Assembly: GCF_009711465.1 (NCBI RefSeq)
Contig: NZ_SMME01000851.1
Coordinates: forward strand, 1-49,620
Direction: 5' to 3'
DNA: 49,620 nt
Source of the DNA: Parendozoicomonas verongulae
Lineage (GTDB): Bacteria; Pseudomonadota; Gammaproteobacteria; Pseudomonadales; Endozoicomonadaceae
In this document: one piece after another, positions 9,398 to 19,536 of the stretch
Layout: every line of letters starts with the position of its first letter
Numbering within the stretch: the stretch's first letter is position 1
Translations under genes and position numbers: made by a program
Notes under the pieces: generated by a model
What the model saw: the letters and a program-made list of their open reading frames with translations, nothing else
Told to the model about the DNA's origin: nothing
Databases searched by the model: none

Positions 9398-10795
9398 CTA
9401 GGCCATTCTATTGATGCCATCGAGTGCAGCGACACGATAGGCTTCTGCCATGGTAGGGTAGTTGAAGGTTGTATTCAGGAAGTAGTTCAGTGTGTTTTGT
9501 TCACCCGGCTGCTCCATAATCGCCTGTCCGATATGTACGATCTCTGAGGCTTGGTCACCAAAGCAGTGAATGCCAAGAATTTCCAGTGTTTCCCTATGGA
9601 AAAGGATTTTCAGCATGCCTGCAGTTTCGCCAGTAATCTGGGCCCGCGCCAGCCGTGAGAAAAAGGCTTTACCGACTTCATAAGGAACAGATTCAGCGGT
9701 AAGTTCTTCTTCGGTTTTTCCGAGGGAGCTGATTTCTGGAATGGTGTAAATCCCTGTTGGCACCGAACTCAGAGTGTTTACTGGGCTGTCGTTGCGAATG
9801 TTGGTCACTGCAAAACGTCCCTGGTCATAAGAGGCACTGGCCAGGCTGGGCCAGCCAATCACATCACCCGCAGCATAAATGCCTTCGACCTCAGTCTGAT
9901 ACATTTCATCCACTTTCAGCTGACCACGACTGTCTGCTTCCAAACCAATATTTTGAAGACCCAGTTCAGACGTATTACCGGTGCGGCCGTTGGCCCAGAG
10001 TAGAGCATTCGCCTTAATGACCTTTCCGGAACGCAGGTGCAGGGTCACGCCATCGTCTGTCCCTTCGATCTTCTGGTAAACCTCGTTGTTGCGAATAATT
10101 ACGTTATTATTGCGCAGGTGATAGCTCAGAGCATCAGAGACTTCTTTATCAAGGAAAGACAACAGCCGGTCGCGGGTATCCACCAGATCCACCAGAACCC
10201 CAAGGCTGGAAAAGATGGAAGCGTACTCGCTACCGATAACACCGGCACCATAAATAATGATGCGCCGTGGTGTATGGGTGAGGCCGAGGATTGTGTCGCT
10301 GTCGTAAATGCGGGGATGGCTGAAGTCTACATCGGCAGGGCGATAAGGACGAGAACCTGTGGCAATGAGTATCTGCTTAGCAGCTATTCGCTCTACATTC
10401 CCGTTGTTTTCCACCACCTCGACGGTGTTTTCATCCAGAAAACTGCCGGTACCAAAATAGAGGGAAATACGATTGCGGGAGTAATACTGGGTACGGGAGC
10501 GAACTTGCTGATTGATAACGTCGTATGCGTTTTTCAATACATTTGGGAAGCTGAACCACCGTGGCTCGCCGATCTCCCTGAACATCGGGTTATTGTTGAA
10601 GTTGTAAATCTGTTTAACTGAGTGACGCAGTGCCTTAGAGGGGATTGTTCCAAGGTGGGTGCAATTACCACCCACAACGCGTTTCTGTTCTACCACCGCA
10701 ACTCGTTTGCCGAGTTTAACGGCATTCATGGCAGCGCCTTCCCCTGCTGGGCCACTGCCAAGAATAATAAGATCGTAATTTGTTGTTATTCCCAT
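9398..10795 (-). CDS. sthA: Soluble pyridine nucleotide transhydrogenase
   Basis: FAD flavoprotein of the cytoplasm that interconverts NADPH and NADH, usually re-oxidising excess NADPH. It has 465 residues, against 466 in E. coli. An FAD-binding fold opens the protein ([19 protein letters not shown]), followed by [15 protein letters not shown]. That stretch has the SthA pattern in which the second redox cysteine of related disulfide reductases is replaced by Thr, so it is not a lipoamide dehydrogenase. An NAD fold ([15 protein letters not shown]), the second FAD motif ([17 protein letters not shown]) and the dimerisation domain ending [16 protein letters not shown] follow. The ribosome site AGGGAG lies five bases before the ATG. 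It follows nqrM by 51 bases, so co-transcription with apbE-nqrM is possible. Confidence 0.97.
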   Translation of the reverse strand: MGITTNYDLIILGSGPAGEGAAMNAVKLGKRVAVVEQKRVVGGNCTHLGTIPSKALRHSVKQIYNFNNNPMFREIGEPRWFSFPNVLKNAYDVINQQVRSRTQYYSRNRISLYFGTGSFLDENTVEVVENNGNVERIAAKQILIATGSRPYRPADVDFSHPRIYDSDTILGLTHTPRRIIIYGAGVIGSEYASIFSSLGVLVDLVDTRDRLLSFLDKEVSDALSYHLRNNNVIIRNNEVYQKIEGTDDGVTLHLRSGKVIKANALLWANGRTGNTSELGLQNIGLEADSRGQLKVDEMYQTEVEGIYAAGDVIGWPSLASASYDQGRFAVTNIRNDSPVNTLSSVPTGIYTIPEISSLGKTEEELTAESVPYEVGKAFFSRLARAQITGETAGMLKILFHRETLEILGIHCFGDQASEIVHIGQAIMEQPGEQNTLNYFLNTTFNYPTMAEAYRVAALDGINRMA

Positions 10796-10846
10796 AAAAC
10801 TCCCTTTAAGCCGGGATCACCGGCTCTGCTTTTTCATCAGTTGTTT

Positions 10847-11068
10847 TTAGGCTTGGGGAGCAGTAGCATCGTAAAACAGATCGTTTGGCGTTTCTGCCAG
10901 TGCATCCTTATCATCCCCACCGCCACAAATCGGGCAGCTCTCTTTCAAACCAAGATTACCGAGACCACCACAAGAACCTTTAATCGGCTTATTGGCAAAG
11001 ATAACGCCAACAGACATTCCGGCAATGATCAGCATCAATAGGCCGAACGTAAGAATCATAACTGTCAT
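10847..11068 (-). CDS. nqrM: Na+-NQR maturation protein NqrM (DUF539)
   Basis: Small membrane-anchored factor needed for assembly of Na+-NQR; in the literature it is linked to iron delivery to the complex. It has 73 residues: one N-terminal membrane helix (about 4-25), then a cysteine-bearing tail with Cys33, Cys45 and Cys48 in [20 protein letters not shown], the family signature. CAGG stands about nine bases before the ATG. It begins 18 bases after apbE, and this apbE-nqrM pairing is the standard gammaproteobacterial arrangement, although here the pair is detached from nqrF by an extra gene. Confidence 0.93.
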   Translation of the reverse strand: MTVMILTFGLLMLIIAGMSVGVIFANKPIKGSCGGLGNLGLKESCPICGGGDDKDALAETPNDLFYDATAPQA

Positions 11069-11086
11069 AATAAAAACCTGAATCTC

Positions 11087-12184
11087 TTATTTATCAAGGA
11101 TATAGCTGGAGAAATTGCCAGTAGTTCGGGTTTCAAAACCCTCATCCGTATGGTAGATGAAGTAGGCATCAATCCCCTGCTCTTCCGCCAGTTTAATACC
11201 GGCCTTTTCACCCAGAACCATAAACATGGTGGCATAGGCATCGGCTATACCGGTGTCGTCGTTGACAACAGCCACGGAGGCCAGACGGTGCTTCTCAGGG
11301 TATCCGGTGCGGGCATCAATCAGGTGGGAGAAATGTACACCATCCACTTCGTAGTAATTCAGATAGTCACCTGACGTTGCAATGCCTTTGTTGTTCAGAG
11401 TAATAACTGTCTGGATGCGGTTTTCCAAGACCGGCTCACGAACAGCGATTCTCCATGGCTCATTACCTGGCTTCTTACCTCTGAGGCGAACTTCACCACC
11501 CACTTCCACCATATAACGGGTAATACCATGAGCTTCCAGTGCGTGGGCAACCTCATCCACCCCATAGCCTTTAGCGATGGAGGAGAGATCAATAAACACC
11601 GGCATCGTCTTGGTTATTGTACGGTCTTTAGCGTTAAGAATCAGCGTCTTATAGCCTGTTTTCTTTAAAGCTTCAGCAATGGCTGCAGGATCAGGAGCGA
11701 CACTCACCTGACCACTCTCGAGCCACTTTGCAAAGGCGGGCTCTGCTTTTTCATCAATCTGGGCTGGAGCCTGACCGGAAAAGCTCTTACCACTGCCAAA
11801 GCCCCACAGATTCACAAGGCTGCCTGCAGTAATATCGTATGCACCGCCAGAGAGTTCCGACACCTTCATCGCCTGCTCTGCCAACCGGAACAGTTCGGGA
11901 CTCACTGCGATAGGTTCATTGACTGGAGCTTTGTTCAGCAACATAAGCTCAGAGTCCGGAATATAGGTGGACATTTGCTGGTTCACCTTAACCAGGGCTT
12001 GCTTCATGGACGCAAGAACTTCTTCTTCATTACTCTCATCAGTCACATACTTGACCGACCAGGTGGTTCCCATGGTACGGCCGGTGGATTCCACCTCATG
12101 GGTTGTGGGAAATAAACCTGAGAAATTCAGGGCCAGAAGCAGCAAAATTACAGCCGCTACAACTAAAGAGACGCGCTTGGCCAA
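11087..12184 (-). CDS. apbE: FAD:protein FMN transferase (ApbE) for Na+-NQR flavinylation
   Basis: Covalently attaches FMN to threonines of NqrB and NqrC on the periplasmic side. It has 365 residues with family motifs STGRTMGTTWSVKYV (about 33-47), IDLSSIAKGYGVDEVAHAL, and the C-terminal TSGDYLNYYEVDGVHFSHLIDARTGYP-like block. The N-terminus is a hydrophobic helix (about 5-24) with no cysteine. The usual lipoprotein lipobox is therefore absent and the protein appears anchored by an uncleaved or non-lipid signal. The only in-frame standard start is TTG at 12182-12184; a rare ATT lies three codons upstream. No good ribosome site is visible, since the upstream sequence reads TTCCTCCC, so initiation is uncertain. 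Followed by nqrM. Confidence 0.94.
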   Translation of the reverse strand: MAKRVSLVVAAVILLLLALNFSGLFPTTHEVESTGRTMGTTWSVKYVTDESNEEEVLASMKQALVKVNQQMSTYIPDSELMLLNKAPVNEPIAVSPELFRLAEQAMKVSELSGGAYDITAGSLVNLWGFGSGKSFSGQAPAQIDEKAEPAFAKWLESGQVSVAPDPAAIAEALKKTGYKTLILNAKDRTITKTMPVFIDLSSIAKGYGVDEVAHALEAHGITRYMVEVGGEVRLRGKKPGNEPWRIAVREPVLENRIQTVITLNNKGIATSGDYLNYYEVDGVHFSHLIDARTGYPEKHRLASVAVVNDDTGIADAYATMFMVLGEKAGIKLAEEQGIDAYFIYHTDEGFETRTTGNFSSYILDK

Positions 12185-12265
12185 GGGAGGAATCCGCTTA
12201 AAACAAAAAGATGGGGAGCGATTTTACAAGGTGGATGGAGGGCTGTCACTGCGGCTTGCCCCACA

Positions 12266-12290
12266 AAAAAGCGCTCCTTCAGAGCGCTTT
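12266..12290 (-). terminator. Strong terminator after the orphan gene
   Basis: On the minus strand, stem AAAGCGCTC / GAGCGCTTT with a 5-nt loop runs into six T residues, then GTGG. It sits about 22 bases after the stop of the leftward 311-residue gene and isolates it from apbE. Confidence 0.9.
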
Positions 12291-12311
12291 CATCAGGGAG
12301 GGAGAGTAATC

Positions 12312-13247
12312 TTAATCCCCATACCGGTCCCGCATCATACCATAAAGATCATTGCTTGGTTCCAGAGGGTTATCGCTCCAGCCTGCTGTTTGTGCCATAG
12401 CTTTCCGGATTTCGCCAAGGTTTCTGCCGTCAAGAAACATCCCCCTATCAGCAATGATGTCATCACAATGGTAGGCAAGCAGCTCCTGCATCGAATGGTC
12501 GTCGCCATTATAGAGGTTATACACTTTCTGCATAAAGCCCTCGGGATCACCTTTATGCTGGACATACACCTGTTCAAATAAACCCATGGCCAGCCGATTG
12601 ATGGGGTTGGCATCCAAAGTATCCATAGCCTTGTCAGCAGCATCCCTGACAGATCGTAACATTTCGGCTGAAAAACGACCTGTTGTTTCCATCTGGTCCA
12701 ATGCTTTAGCCACCTGCGCACGAGTCATTTGCTTGTCTATGGCATAGCTTCCAAAGGTTTGGGCAATCATATCATCACTGAGACTGTCTCTATCTTCTTT
12801 GGCTGCCATCTTGACGATGAGATCAAGGAAGGGAAGTGAGGCATCAAACTCTGCACGGTGATAATCATCACCTTCACTCTCATTCTCATTCTCATTCTCT
12901 GTAACAGGTAGATTACCCAGTTTCACCTGATCTGCACCATGGGGATTATCTGGATTGACAGTGTAGCGTACGCCCTCGGATAACCCAGCAGTTTCATTCG
13001 CGGACTCATCACCCTTGACATAGGTTGACTGAATAGAATCATCAGTGGAAACCTGACGATTTTTGAGGCCTTCAAAACCTATACGGCCTTCTGATCCCTG
13101 TCGAAAATAACTGACAGTTTGACTCTCCAGAGGTAAAACCTTATGGCCCATGAAGAAAGCTTTAAGGGTAGCGACAACAGTTTTCGACAAACTGAAGTTC
13201 TGGGCCCGGGCACTGGCCAGTGCCTGCTTGGCTGATTCTATGCTCAT
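12312..13247 (-). CDS. Hypothetical acidic protein between nqrF and apbE
   Basis: I do not recognise this 311-residue protein. It has no signal peptide and no convincing membrane helix. The N-terminal 35 residues are Ala/Ser-rich and helix-prone. A polar middle ends in an acidic low-complexity run (VTENENENESEGDD, about 115-128). The C-terminal 170 residues are predicted largely helical, with a TRAQVAKALDQM segment. GGGAGGAT stands five bases before the ATG, so translation is well supported. It has its own downstream terminator, and the nqr operon terminator lies upstream of it, so it forms a single-gene unit inserted between nqrF and apbE-nqrM, which are usually adjacent. An effector-like or regulatory role is conceivable, but nothing in the sequence demonstrates it. 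Confidence 0.75.
   Translation of the reverse strand: MSIESAKQALASARAQNFSLSKTVVATLKAFFMGHKVLPLESQTVSYFRQGSEGRIGFEGLKNRQVSTDDSIQSTYVKGDESANETAGLSEGVRYTVNPDNPHGADQVKLGNLPVTENENENESEGDDYHRAEFDASLPFLDLIVKMAAKEDRDSLSDDMIAQTFGSYAIDKQMTRAQVAKALDQMETTGRFSAEMLRSVRDAADKAMDTLDANPINRLAMGLFEQVYVQHKGDPEGFMQKVYNLYNGDDHSMQELLAYHCDDIIADRGMFLDGRNLGEIRKAMAQTAGWSDNPLEPSNDLYGMMRDRYGD
12875..12900. repeat. Short hexamer tandem repeat inside the orphan gene
   Basis: CATTCT occurs three times in tandem (12881-12898), preceded by the variant CACTCT. It encodes the Glu-Asn repeat of the overlapping gene. Six-base units keep the frame, so slippage would change length without a frameshift. Confidence 0.7.
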
Positions 13248-13333
13248 GATAATCCTCCCTGATTACCCCGTAAGCATAGGCCTCTTGTAATTTTATGCCT
13301 GCCGGTAAACCCGCTGCTGGATTTGTCCTCGTC

Positions 13334-13365
13334 AAAAAAAGGGCCGGCAATGCCGACCCTTTTTT
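13334..13365 (-). terminator. nqr operon terminator
   Basis: On the minus strand, an A6 run leads into stem GGGTCGG / CCGGCCC and seven T residues, about 40 bases after the nqrF stop. The stem contains one U-G wobble that pairs only in the minus-strand RNA (the plus-strand RNA would have an A-C mismatch), which supports leftward function. Confidence 0.92.
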
Positions 13366-13402
13366 GAATAACTGCAATTTGACACATTCGTCAGCAGGCT
13401 GA

Positions 13403-14635
13403 TTAGCCGCCGAAGTCATCCAGCAGGATATTCTCGTCTTCAACACCGAGGTCCTGAAGCATCTTGATAACTGCAGCGTTCATCATGGGTGGTCCACACA
13501 TGTAGAATTCGCAATCTTCAGGCGCTTCGTGATTCGCCAGGTAGCTGTCATGAAGAACGTTATGGATAAAGCCGGTTGGGCCTTCCCAGTTGTCTTCAGG
13601 CTGAGGATCAGACAGAGCCAGATGCCAGGTGAAGTTCGGGTTGAGTTCTGCCAACTTGTCGAATTCTTCTACGTAGAAGGCTTCGCGCAGGGAGCGGGCA
13701 CCGTACCAGAAGGAGATCTTTCGGGTAGAGCTCAGACGCTTCAGCTGGTCGAAGATGTGGGAACGCATAGGTGCCATACCCGCACCACCACCAACGAATA
13801 CCATCTCTGCATCGGTTTCCTTCGCGAAGAATTCACCGAATGGTCCGTATACAGTGATCTTGTCACCTGGCTTCAGGCTGAACACGTAGGAGGACATCTG
13901 GCCTGGAGGTACATCCATGCCAGGAGGTGGTGAAGCGATACGGATGTTGAACTTCAGAAGACCCTTCTCTTCCGGGTAGTTAGCCATGGAGTAAGCACGG
14001 ATAACAGGCTCAGACACAGTGGACTTGTACTGCCACAGGTTGAACTTATCCCAGTCACCACGGTATTCCTCACCGATCTCGAAGTCTTTGTAGTCAACAG
14101 TGTGAACTGGAGTTTCCAGCTGAACGTAACCACCGGCACGGAAGTTAACGTCTTCGCCTTCAGGCAGCTTCAGAACCAGTTCCTTGATGAAGGTGGCTAC
14201 GTTGTCGTTGGAAACAACCTCACACTCCCACTTCTTCACGCCGAACAGTTCTTCGTCAACTTCTACTTTCATGTCAGATTTAACAGCAACCTGACAGGAC
14301 AGACGCCAGCCTTCACGCAGCTCACCACGGGTGAAGTGGGGCTCTTCTGTAGGCAGCGCAGTACCGCCACCTTCAGTCACCTTACACTTACACTGGGCGC
14401 AGGTACCGCCGCCGCCGCAGGCGGATGGCAGGAAAACACCGTTACCGGCCAGGGTTTGCAGCAGTTTGCCACCCGCTGGCACGGTCACGCTTTTCTCTGG
14501 ATCATCGTTCATTTCGATGGTGACATCACCGGTGCTCACCAGTTTGGAGCGCGCCGCCAGGATCACCAGAACCAGAGCGAGCACGATCACGGTGAACAGG
14601 GCAACGCCCAGCATTATGATCTGTGAACCTTCCAT
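13403..14635 (-). CDS. nqrF: Na+-NQR subunit F (NADH-oxidising flavoprotein)
   Basis: Electron entry subunit: oxidises NADH at FAD and passes electrons through a 2Fe-2S centre. It has 410 residues. One N-terminal membrane helix (about 6-27) is followed by a ferredoxin domain with ligands Cys73, Cys79, Cys82 and Cys114 ([16 protein letters not shown] ... LSCQVAV). A ferredoxin-reductase-type FAD/NADH module carries [30 protein letters not shown] and [10 protein letters not shown], ending in the conserved [17 protein letters not shown] lies about eight bases before the ATG. It is the last gene of nqrABCDEF, 15 bases after nqrE, and is followed by the operon terminator. Confidence 0.98.
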   Translation of the reverse strand: MEGSQIIMLGVALFTVIVLALVLVILAARSKLVSTGDVTIEMNDDPEKSVTVPAGGKLLQTLAGNGVFLPSACGGGGTCAQCKCKVTEGGGTALPTEEPHFTRGELREGWRLSCQVAVKSDMKVEVDEELFGVKKWECEVVSNDNVATFIKELVLKLPEGEDVNFRAGGYVQLETPVHTVDYKDFEIGEEYRGDWDKFNLWQYKSTVSEPVIRAYSMANYPEEKGLLKFNIRIASPPPGMDVPPGQMSSYVFSLKPGDKITVYGPFGEFFAKETDAEMVFVGGGAGMAPMRSHIFDQLKRLSSTRKISFWYGARSLREAFYVEEFDKLAELNPNFTWHLALSDPQPEDNWEGPTGFIHNVLHDSYLANHEAPEDCEFYMCGPPMMNAAVIKMLQDLGVEDENILLDDFGG

Positions 14636-14650
14636 TTGAGTTCTCTCCCC

Positions 14651-15247
14651 TTACAGCTGGACGCCAGAGAAGGACATGAAGCCAAGAGACATCAGTCCAA
14701 CTGTGATAAAGGTAATGCCCAGACCGCGCAGTCCCGGAGGAACGTCACTGTACTTAAGCTTCTCACGAATACCTGCCAGAGCGACGATGGCCAGCATCCA
14801 GCCAACACCAGCGCCAACACCGTAAACCATGCTTTCGCCGAAGTTGTAATCACGCTCAACCATAAACAGGGAGGCACCCAGGATGGCGCAGTTTACGGTA
14901 ATCAGTGGCAGGAACACGCCCAGCGCGTTGTACAGCGCAGGCATGAACTTATCCAGAATCATTTCCAGAATCTGCACACTGGCGGCGATAACACCGATGT
15001 AGGTGATGTAACCCAGGAAGGTCAGATCAACACCTTCAACCAGAGCACCTTCTTTCAAAATGTGCTGGAAAATCAGCTGGTTCAGGGGAACGGTCAGCAA
15101 CAGTACGAAGACAACCGCAATACCCAGACCAAACGCTGTCTGAATCTTCTTGGACACTGCCAGGAAGGTACACATGCCCAGGAAGAACGCCAGGGCCATG
15201 TTTTCAACAAAGACAGCCTTAACGAACAGGCTTAGATAATGTTCCAT
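14651..15247 (-). CDS. nqrE: Na+-NQR subunit E
   Basis: Integral membrane subunit homologous to RnfA. With NqrD it forms the inverted-topology pair that holds a membrane iron centre. It has 198 residues, the same length as Vibrio NqrE, with six hydrophobic segments. The conserved [21 protein letters not shown] near the N-terminus and [22 protein letters not shown] in the second half contain the paired cysteines (Cys26 region and the VNCAILG Cys) expected as iron ligands. It starts one base after the nqrD stop, indicating translational coupling. Confidence 0.97.
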   Translation of the reverse strand: MEHYLSLFVKAVFVENMALAFFLGMCTFLAVSKKIQTAFGLGIAVVFVLLLTVPLNQLIFQHILKEGALVEGVDLTFLGYITYIGVIAASVQILEMILDKFMPALYNALGVFLPLITVNCAILGASLFMVERDYNFGESMVYGVGAGVGWMLAIVALAGIREKLKYSDVPPGLRGLGITFITVGLMSLGFMSFSGVQL

Positions 15248-15248
15248 A

Positions 15249-15917
15249 TTAGTGGGCCTCCTGCGCTACAGAGTGAGGAGCCATTTTCAGTTCTTCAGAT
15301 TCAACCTGATCAGTCTTCCAGGTACGCAGAGCCCAGATCAGCAGGCCGATCAGGAAAAATGCGCTTGGAGCCAGCAGCATCAGGCCGTTAGGGTTGTACC
15401 AGCCACCGTTGTTTATGGTTTCAAAAATCACAACGCCAAACAGTTTGCCCGCGCCCAGCAGTTCACGGAAGAAAGCAACAACCAGGAGGATGACACCGTA
15501 ACCCAGACCGTTACCAATACCGTCGATAAAGGAAGGCAGTGGAGGGTTCTTCATAGCGAAGGCCTCTGCACGCCCCATAACGATACAGTTGGTGATGATC
15601 AGGCCAACGAACACGGACAGCTGTTTGCTGGTGCCGTAAGCGTAGGCGCGCAGCACCTGGTCTACCACGATTACCAGAGAAGCAATGATCGCCATCTGAA
15701 CGATGATACGAATGCTGCCTGGAATATGGTTACGGATCAGGGATACAAACAGGTTAGAGAAAGCAGTAACCAGCGTTACTGCGATCGTCATAACCAGCGA
15801 GGTTTGCATACCTGTGGTTACCGCCAGAGCAGAACAGATACCAAGGATCTGCAGAGCAATGGGGTTGTTGTTAAAGATCGGAGAGATCAGTACTTCTTTA
15901 GTATTGATAACACTCAT
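15249..15917 (-). CDS. nqrD: Na+-NQR subunit D
   Basis: Membrane subunit homologous to RnfE and partner of NqrE. About 222 residues from the ATG at 15915-15917 ([20 protein letters not shown]), which is one base after the nqrC stop and has GGGGGA upstream. An ATG three codons earlier lies inside the end of nqrC and has no spacing to a ribosome site. Six membrane helices are visible. Cysteine-bearing conserved segments are [14 protein letters not shown] and [20 protein letters not shown], the family signature. The C-terminus is slightly longer than in Vibrio (210 residues), with a charged tail. Confidence 0.97.
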   Translation of the reverse strand: MSVINTKEVLISPIFNNNPIALQILGICSALAVTTGMQTSLVMTIAVTLVTAFSNLFVSLIRNHIPGSIRIIVQMAIIASLVIVVDQVLRAYAYGTSKQLSVFVGLIITNCIVMGRAEAFAMKNPPLPSFIDGIGNGLGYGVILLVVAFFRELLGAGKLFGVVIFETINNGGWYNPNGLMLLAPSAFFLIGLLIWALRTWKTDQVESEELKMAPHSVAQEAH

Positions 15918-15918
15918 T

Positions 15919-16713
15919 TTATGCATCCCCCTTCTTCAGGTTGGCGAGGAAGGGTCCAAAGCCATTCTGGCCAAGCCAGAAGTTAACCAGATGATCAACA
16001 CCACGGCTGGTCAGGGTAGCACCGGACAGACCATCAACCTGATGAGCAGCCTGTGCAGAGTTAGGATCAACAGAACCTTTGATAATGGAGATAGACGGCT
16101 CACCGTTATCATCCATTACCTGCTTGCCAATCCAGCTGGCTTTCCAGCGTGGGTTGTCAACTTCACCACCCAGACCCGGAGTTTCGGCGTGCTCGTAGAA
16201 GCCAAAGCCAACAACAGTCTGCAGATCTTCATCCAGAGCGATGTAGCCATAAAGAGTGGACCACAGGCCGTAACCGTGAATAGGCAGAACCAGCGTCTTG
16301 ACCTTACCGTTCTCGATCACTTCGTAGACCTTGGCCAGATTCGCTTGACGCTTGATCTGGGCAGTGTCCTGATTCTTAGGCATCACCCGGGATTCAGCCG
16401 GATTCTTGGCCGCTACACGTTGATCGTAAGCAGCTGGATCAATGTCAGTACCGGTATAGAACTTACCAGTCTGGATTTCAACCAGCTTGGGAGTCACTTC
16501 CTTGAACTTGGCAATGATCTCATCACGGGTCAGATCGCTGGCGTTAGGCTCCAGACCGGAAATGGTCAGGATGTTCTGCTGAACGTCCAGAACCTTGTTC
16601 TCGTCCTGGCGTGGTTTCAGGGAAACCGCAGCGGTGGATACCAGAATAGAGCACACCAGAGACAAACCAATGGTGACACCCAGTGTCTTTTTAATCGTGT
16701 CGTTTTTAGCCAT
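15919..16713 (-). CDS. nqrC: Na+-NQR subunit C (covalent FMN)
   Basis: Single-span membrane protein with a periplasmic FMN domain that relays electrons within the complex. It has 264 residues from [19 protein letters not shown]; one helix at about 9-31 is followed by a soluble domain. The ApbE flavinylation motif is [10 protein letters not shown], with acceptor Thr233. The ATG at 16711-16713 lies within the 3' end of nqrB (8-base overlap, ATGGCTAA), with GGGAGG about nine bases before it. Longer in-frame extensions upstream fall inside nqrB and do not align to the family. Substrate motif and ApbE gene are both present in the window, so the maturation pathway is complete. Confidence 0.97.
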   Translation of the reverse strand: MAKNDTIKKTLGVTIGLSLVCSILVSTAAVSLKPRQDENKVLDVQQNILTISGLEPNASDLTRDEIIAKFKEVTPKLVEIQTGKFYTGTDIDPAAYDQRVAAKNPAESRVMPKNQDTAQIKRQANLAKVYEVIENGKVKTLVLPIHGYGLWSTLYGYIALDEDLQTVVGFGFYEHAETPGLGGEVDNPRWKASWIGKQVMDDNGEPSISIIKGSVDPNSAQAAHQVDGLSGATLTSRGVDHLVNFWLGQNGFGPFLANLKKGDA

Positions 16714-17899
16714 TGAGACGGGCCTCCCGACGCTTGATGTTGCTCTGAACAACGAAGTGGTCAATCAGTGGAGCAAACAGGTTGGCGAACAGGATGGCAA
16801 GCATCATGCCTTCCGGATAAGCAGGGTTGATCACACGTACCAGTGCTACCATGACACCAATCAGAATGCCATAGAACCAGCGGCCAGTGTGCGTCATGGA
16901 AGCGGATACAGGGTCGGTGGTCATAAACACCAGACCGAAGGCGAAACCACCCATTACGAAATGCCAGTACCAGGGCATAGCAAACAGCGGATTGGTATCA
17001 GAACCGATCGCATTGAACAGCAAGGTCATAGCAACCATGCCCAGAATGGTACCGGCCATGATACGCCAGGACGCAATGCCCATAACAGTCATGACCAGGC
17101 CGCCCAGCAGAATAGCGACTGTGGACGTTTCACCGATAGAGCCCTGAATAGTGCCGAAGAACGCGTCGAACCAGGTGATGCCGTGAGCCATTACTTCCTG
17201 GATGCCGCCCTGACCAGCCAGACTCAGTGCAGTGGCACCGGAGAAGCCGTCAACAGCAGTCCATACCGCGTCACCGGAAATCTGGCCGGGGTATGCAAAG
17301 AACAGGAATGCACGGCCAGTCAGAGCCGGGTTCAGGAAGTTCTTACCAGTACCGCCGAATACTTCCTTACCGATCACAACACCAAAGCTGATGCCCAGCG
17401 CTACCTGCCACAGAGGGATGGAAGGTGGAACAATCAGAGCGAACAGGATAGAAGTTACGAAGAAACCTTCGTTGACTTCATGGCCACGTACGCAGGCAAA
17501 CAGTACTTCCCAGAATGCACCGATACCGAAAGCAATGGCATAGATAGGCAGAAAGTAAGCCGCACCATAAACCATGTTATGGAGGAAGTTGGCAGGATTG
17601 TGCCCAATAAAGAACCAGCTGTGCCAGTCAGTTGGAGCCGCGAAGCCGTTGGCAATAGCGGTGTTGGCCTGGTAGCCCACGTTCCACATACCGAACAGCA
17701 GCGCAGGGAAAGCACAGGCCCAGACAACAATCATGATACGCTTCAGATCAATACTGTCACGTACGTGGGAGCTGTTGTGGGTGATGTCCGGAGGACTGTA
17801 CAGAGCTGTATCCGCCGCTTCAAACAGCGGGTAGAGCATCTCAAATTTGCCGCCCTTCTCAAAATGAGGGGCCAGGCTGTCTAACATTTTTCTCAGCAC
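16706..17899 (-). CDS. nqrB: Na+-NQR subunit B (sodium-translocating core)
   Basis: Largest membrane subunit, bearing covalent FMN and riboflavin and forming the Na+ path and quinone site. It has 397 residues (412 in Vibrio), with about ten membrane helices. Conserved blocks include [55 protein letters not shown] and [20 protein letters not shown]. The flavinylation motif [11 protein letters not shown] places the acceptor at Thr223. The start is GTG ([18 protein letters not shown]), matching the family N-terminus, with GAGGG about ten bases upstream and only five bases after the nqrA stop; the ATG four codons later is a weaker alternative. Overlaps nqrC by 8 bases. Confidence 0.97.
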   Translation of the reverse strand: MLRKMLDSLAPHFEKGGKFEMLYPLFEAADTALYSPPDITHNSSHVRDSIDLKRIMIVVWACAFPALLFGMWNVGYQANTAIANGFAAPTDWHSWFFIGHNPANFLHNMVYGAAYFLPIYAIAFGIGAFWEVLFACVRGHEVNEGFFVTSILFALIVPPSIPLWQVALGISFGVVIGKEVFGGTGKNFLNPALTGRAFLFFAYPGQISGDAVWTAVDGFSGATALSLAGQGGIQEVMAHGITWFDAFFGTIQGSIGETSTVAILLGGLVMTVMGIASWRIMAGTILGMVAMTLLFNAIGSDTNPLFAMPWYWHFVMGGFAFGLVFMTTDPVSASMTHTGRWFYGILIGVMVALVRVINPAYPEGMMLAILFANLFAPLIDHFVVQSNIKRREARLNG

Positions 17900-17904
17900 T
17901 TGGG

Positions 17905-19236
17905 TTATCCCTCTTGCTCGATGCGGGTCAGGTTATCCCGGAGGATAGGGCCAAACTCATACTTACCTGGGCAAACGTAGGTGCACAGTGCCAGATCTTC
18001 TTCGTCCAGTTCCAGTGCGCCCAGCTGGCCAGCCACTTCGATATCACCAACAATCAGGCTGCGCAGCAGCTGGGTTGGCAGAATATCCAGAGGCATGACT
18101 TTCTCGTAAGCACCAACCGGTACCATGGCACGCATGCTGCCGTTGGCGGAGGTGGTGAACGGGAACAGCTTGTTCATAAAAGTGGTAACGTAAGTCGGCA
18201 TAACTGAGTGACGGTCGAAACCGGGACGGAAGTAATGCAGGAACTGACGATCACGGCCTTCTTCCAGCACAGTTACCTGGGTGTGGTAACGGCCCAGGAA
18301 GGTAAAGCCGCCAGCCGCAGTGCGGCCGCCAAAAACTGAGCCAGAGATGATACGATTCTCGCCGGTTTTCACATTGCCTTTGACCAGTTCATCCAGATTT
18401 GCACCCACACGAGTGCGCACAACCTTTGGCTTTTCAACCTGAGGGCCAGCTACGGCGACAACACGGTCAGTCCACAGTTTGCCGGTGGTGAACAGTTTGG
18501 CAACGGCGATAACGTCCTGATAGCCAATTGTCCATACCATACGCTCAGTACCCACTGGATCCAGGAAGTGGATGTGGGTACCAACCAGACCAGCAGGGTG
18601 CGGGCCAGCAAACTCTTCAACCTTTGCAGGACCAGCCGGAATATCTGCGCCAGGGGCCTTGCCCACGAACACAGAACCATCGGTCAGACGGCTCAGGATA
18701 GTCAGACCTTGTTCAAAAGCTTCTTTGTGCTCGGCAATCACAATCGCAGGGTCAACCGCCAGAGGATTGGTGTCCATTGCAGAAACGAAGATAGAACGTG
18801 GAGCAGAGCCAGGTGCAGGCACTTTGCTGAAAGGACGGGTGCGCAGAGCGGTCCACATACCAGATTCAACCAGCAGGTCTGCTACAGCGCTGCGCTCAAG
18901 AGAGGCCAGCTTCTGTGCAGGATAGCTGCTGAATGCCACGGCATCGTCACCGTCAACATCAATAACAACGGATTGCAGAACACGTTTCTCGCCGCGGTTA
19001 ACGGCAGCTACCACACCGCAGGCAGGAGCTGTGTAACGAACACCCGCTGTTTTTTTATCGGTAAATAACAGGTCTCCAACCTGGACCCGATCTCCGACTT
19101 TTACCGCCATTGTTGGCTTCATGCCAACATAGTCAGGGCCGACAACGGCAACGGAGCGAACCGTCGTACCGTTCTCGATGACCTGCTGCGGCGATCCGGA
19201 AATCGGCAGATCCAGGCCCTGTTTAATTTTGATCAT
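17905..19236 (-). CDS. nqrA: Na+-NQR subunit A
   Basis: Cytoplasmic peripheral subunit of the complex, implicated in ubiquinone binding. It has 443 residues from the ATG at 19234-19236 ([14 protein letters not shown]), the typical family N-terminus and length (446 in Vibrio); an upstream in-frame extension of 12 residues has no support. Conserved blocks include [40 protein letters not shown] and [19 protein letters not shown]. It is the first gene of nqrABCDEF, and the promoter must lie in the 300 bases shared with the divergent membrane-protein gene. No strong ribosome site is evident. Confidence 0.97.
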   Translation of the reverse strand: MIKIKQGLDLPISGSPQQVIENGTTVRSVAVVGPDYVGMKPTMAVKVGDRVQVGDLLFTDKKTAGVRYTAPACGVVAAVNRGEKRVLQSVVIDVDGDDAVAFSSYPAQKLASLERSAVADLLVESGMWTALRTRPFSKVPAPGSAPRSIFVSAMDTNPLAVDPAIVIAEHKEAFEQGLTILSRLTDGSVFVGKAPGADIPAGPAKVEEFAGPHPAGLVGTHIHFLDPVGTERMVWTIGYQDVIAVAKLFTTGKLWTDRVVAVAGPQVEKPKVVRTRVGANLDELVKGNVKTGENRIISGSVFGGRTAAGGFTFLGRYHTQVTVLEEGRDRQFLHYFRPGFDRHSVMPTYVTTFMNKLFPFTTSANGSMRAMVPVGAYEKVMPLDILPTQLLRSLIVGDIEVAGQLGALELDEEDLALCTYVCPGKYEFGPILRDNLTRIEQEG

Positions 19237-19536
19237 ACGTAATGCCCAACCTGGTATACACAGGAGTTTCACGAAAATAGGTGATTAGTGGCGAACACTG
19301 AACTCTTGTTCTATTTTTCCGCCCGCCATTAATTAACCAGTTGTCGTGGGAGTTCTGGTAAAGATCAGGGAGGCAGCGTCCAGTGAAAGGGTGAAAGATT
19401 ATACAGATAATCCTGATAATCGACACCCGATATTCACACACCCAAAAATTCCTGCGGCGATTATAATGACCGCTTCGCTAATATTCCATACAGAATTAAG
19501 GGCTGAGTGGTGCTTTCATAGGAAGTATCAGAATAA
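19237..19536. other. Divergent intergenic region, nqrA / unknown membrane gene
   Basis: 300 bases without a supported gene, expected to hold both promoters. TATAAT occurs at 19462-19467 on the plus strand and is nearly self-complementary, so it could serve either direction. No matching -35 at proper spacing was found for either gene. A direct repeat GATAATC lies at 19406-19412 and 19415-19421. Nothing else stands out. Confidence 0.5.

Noticed and set aside
16595..17884. Long plus-strand open frame opposite nqrB
   Set aside because: The product is low-complexity, rich in His, Gln, Asn and Thr, with no family match. It is the shadow of strongly conserved nqrB.
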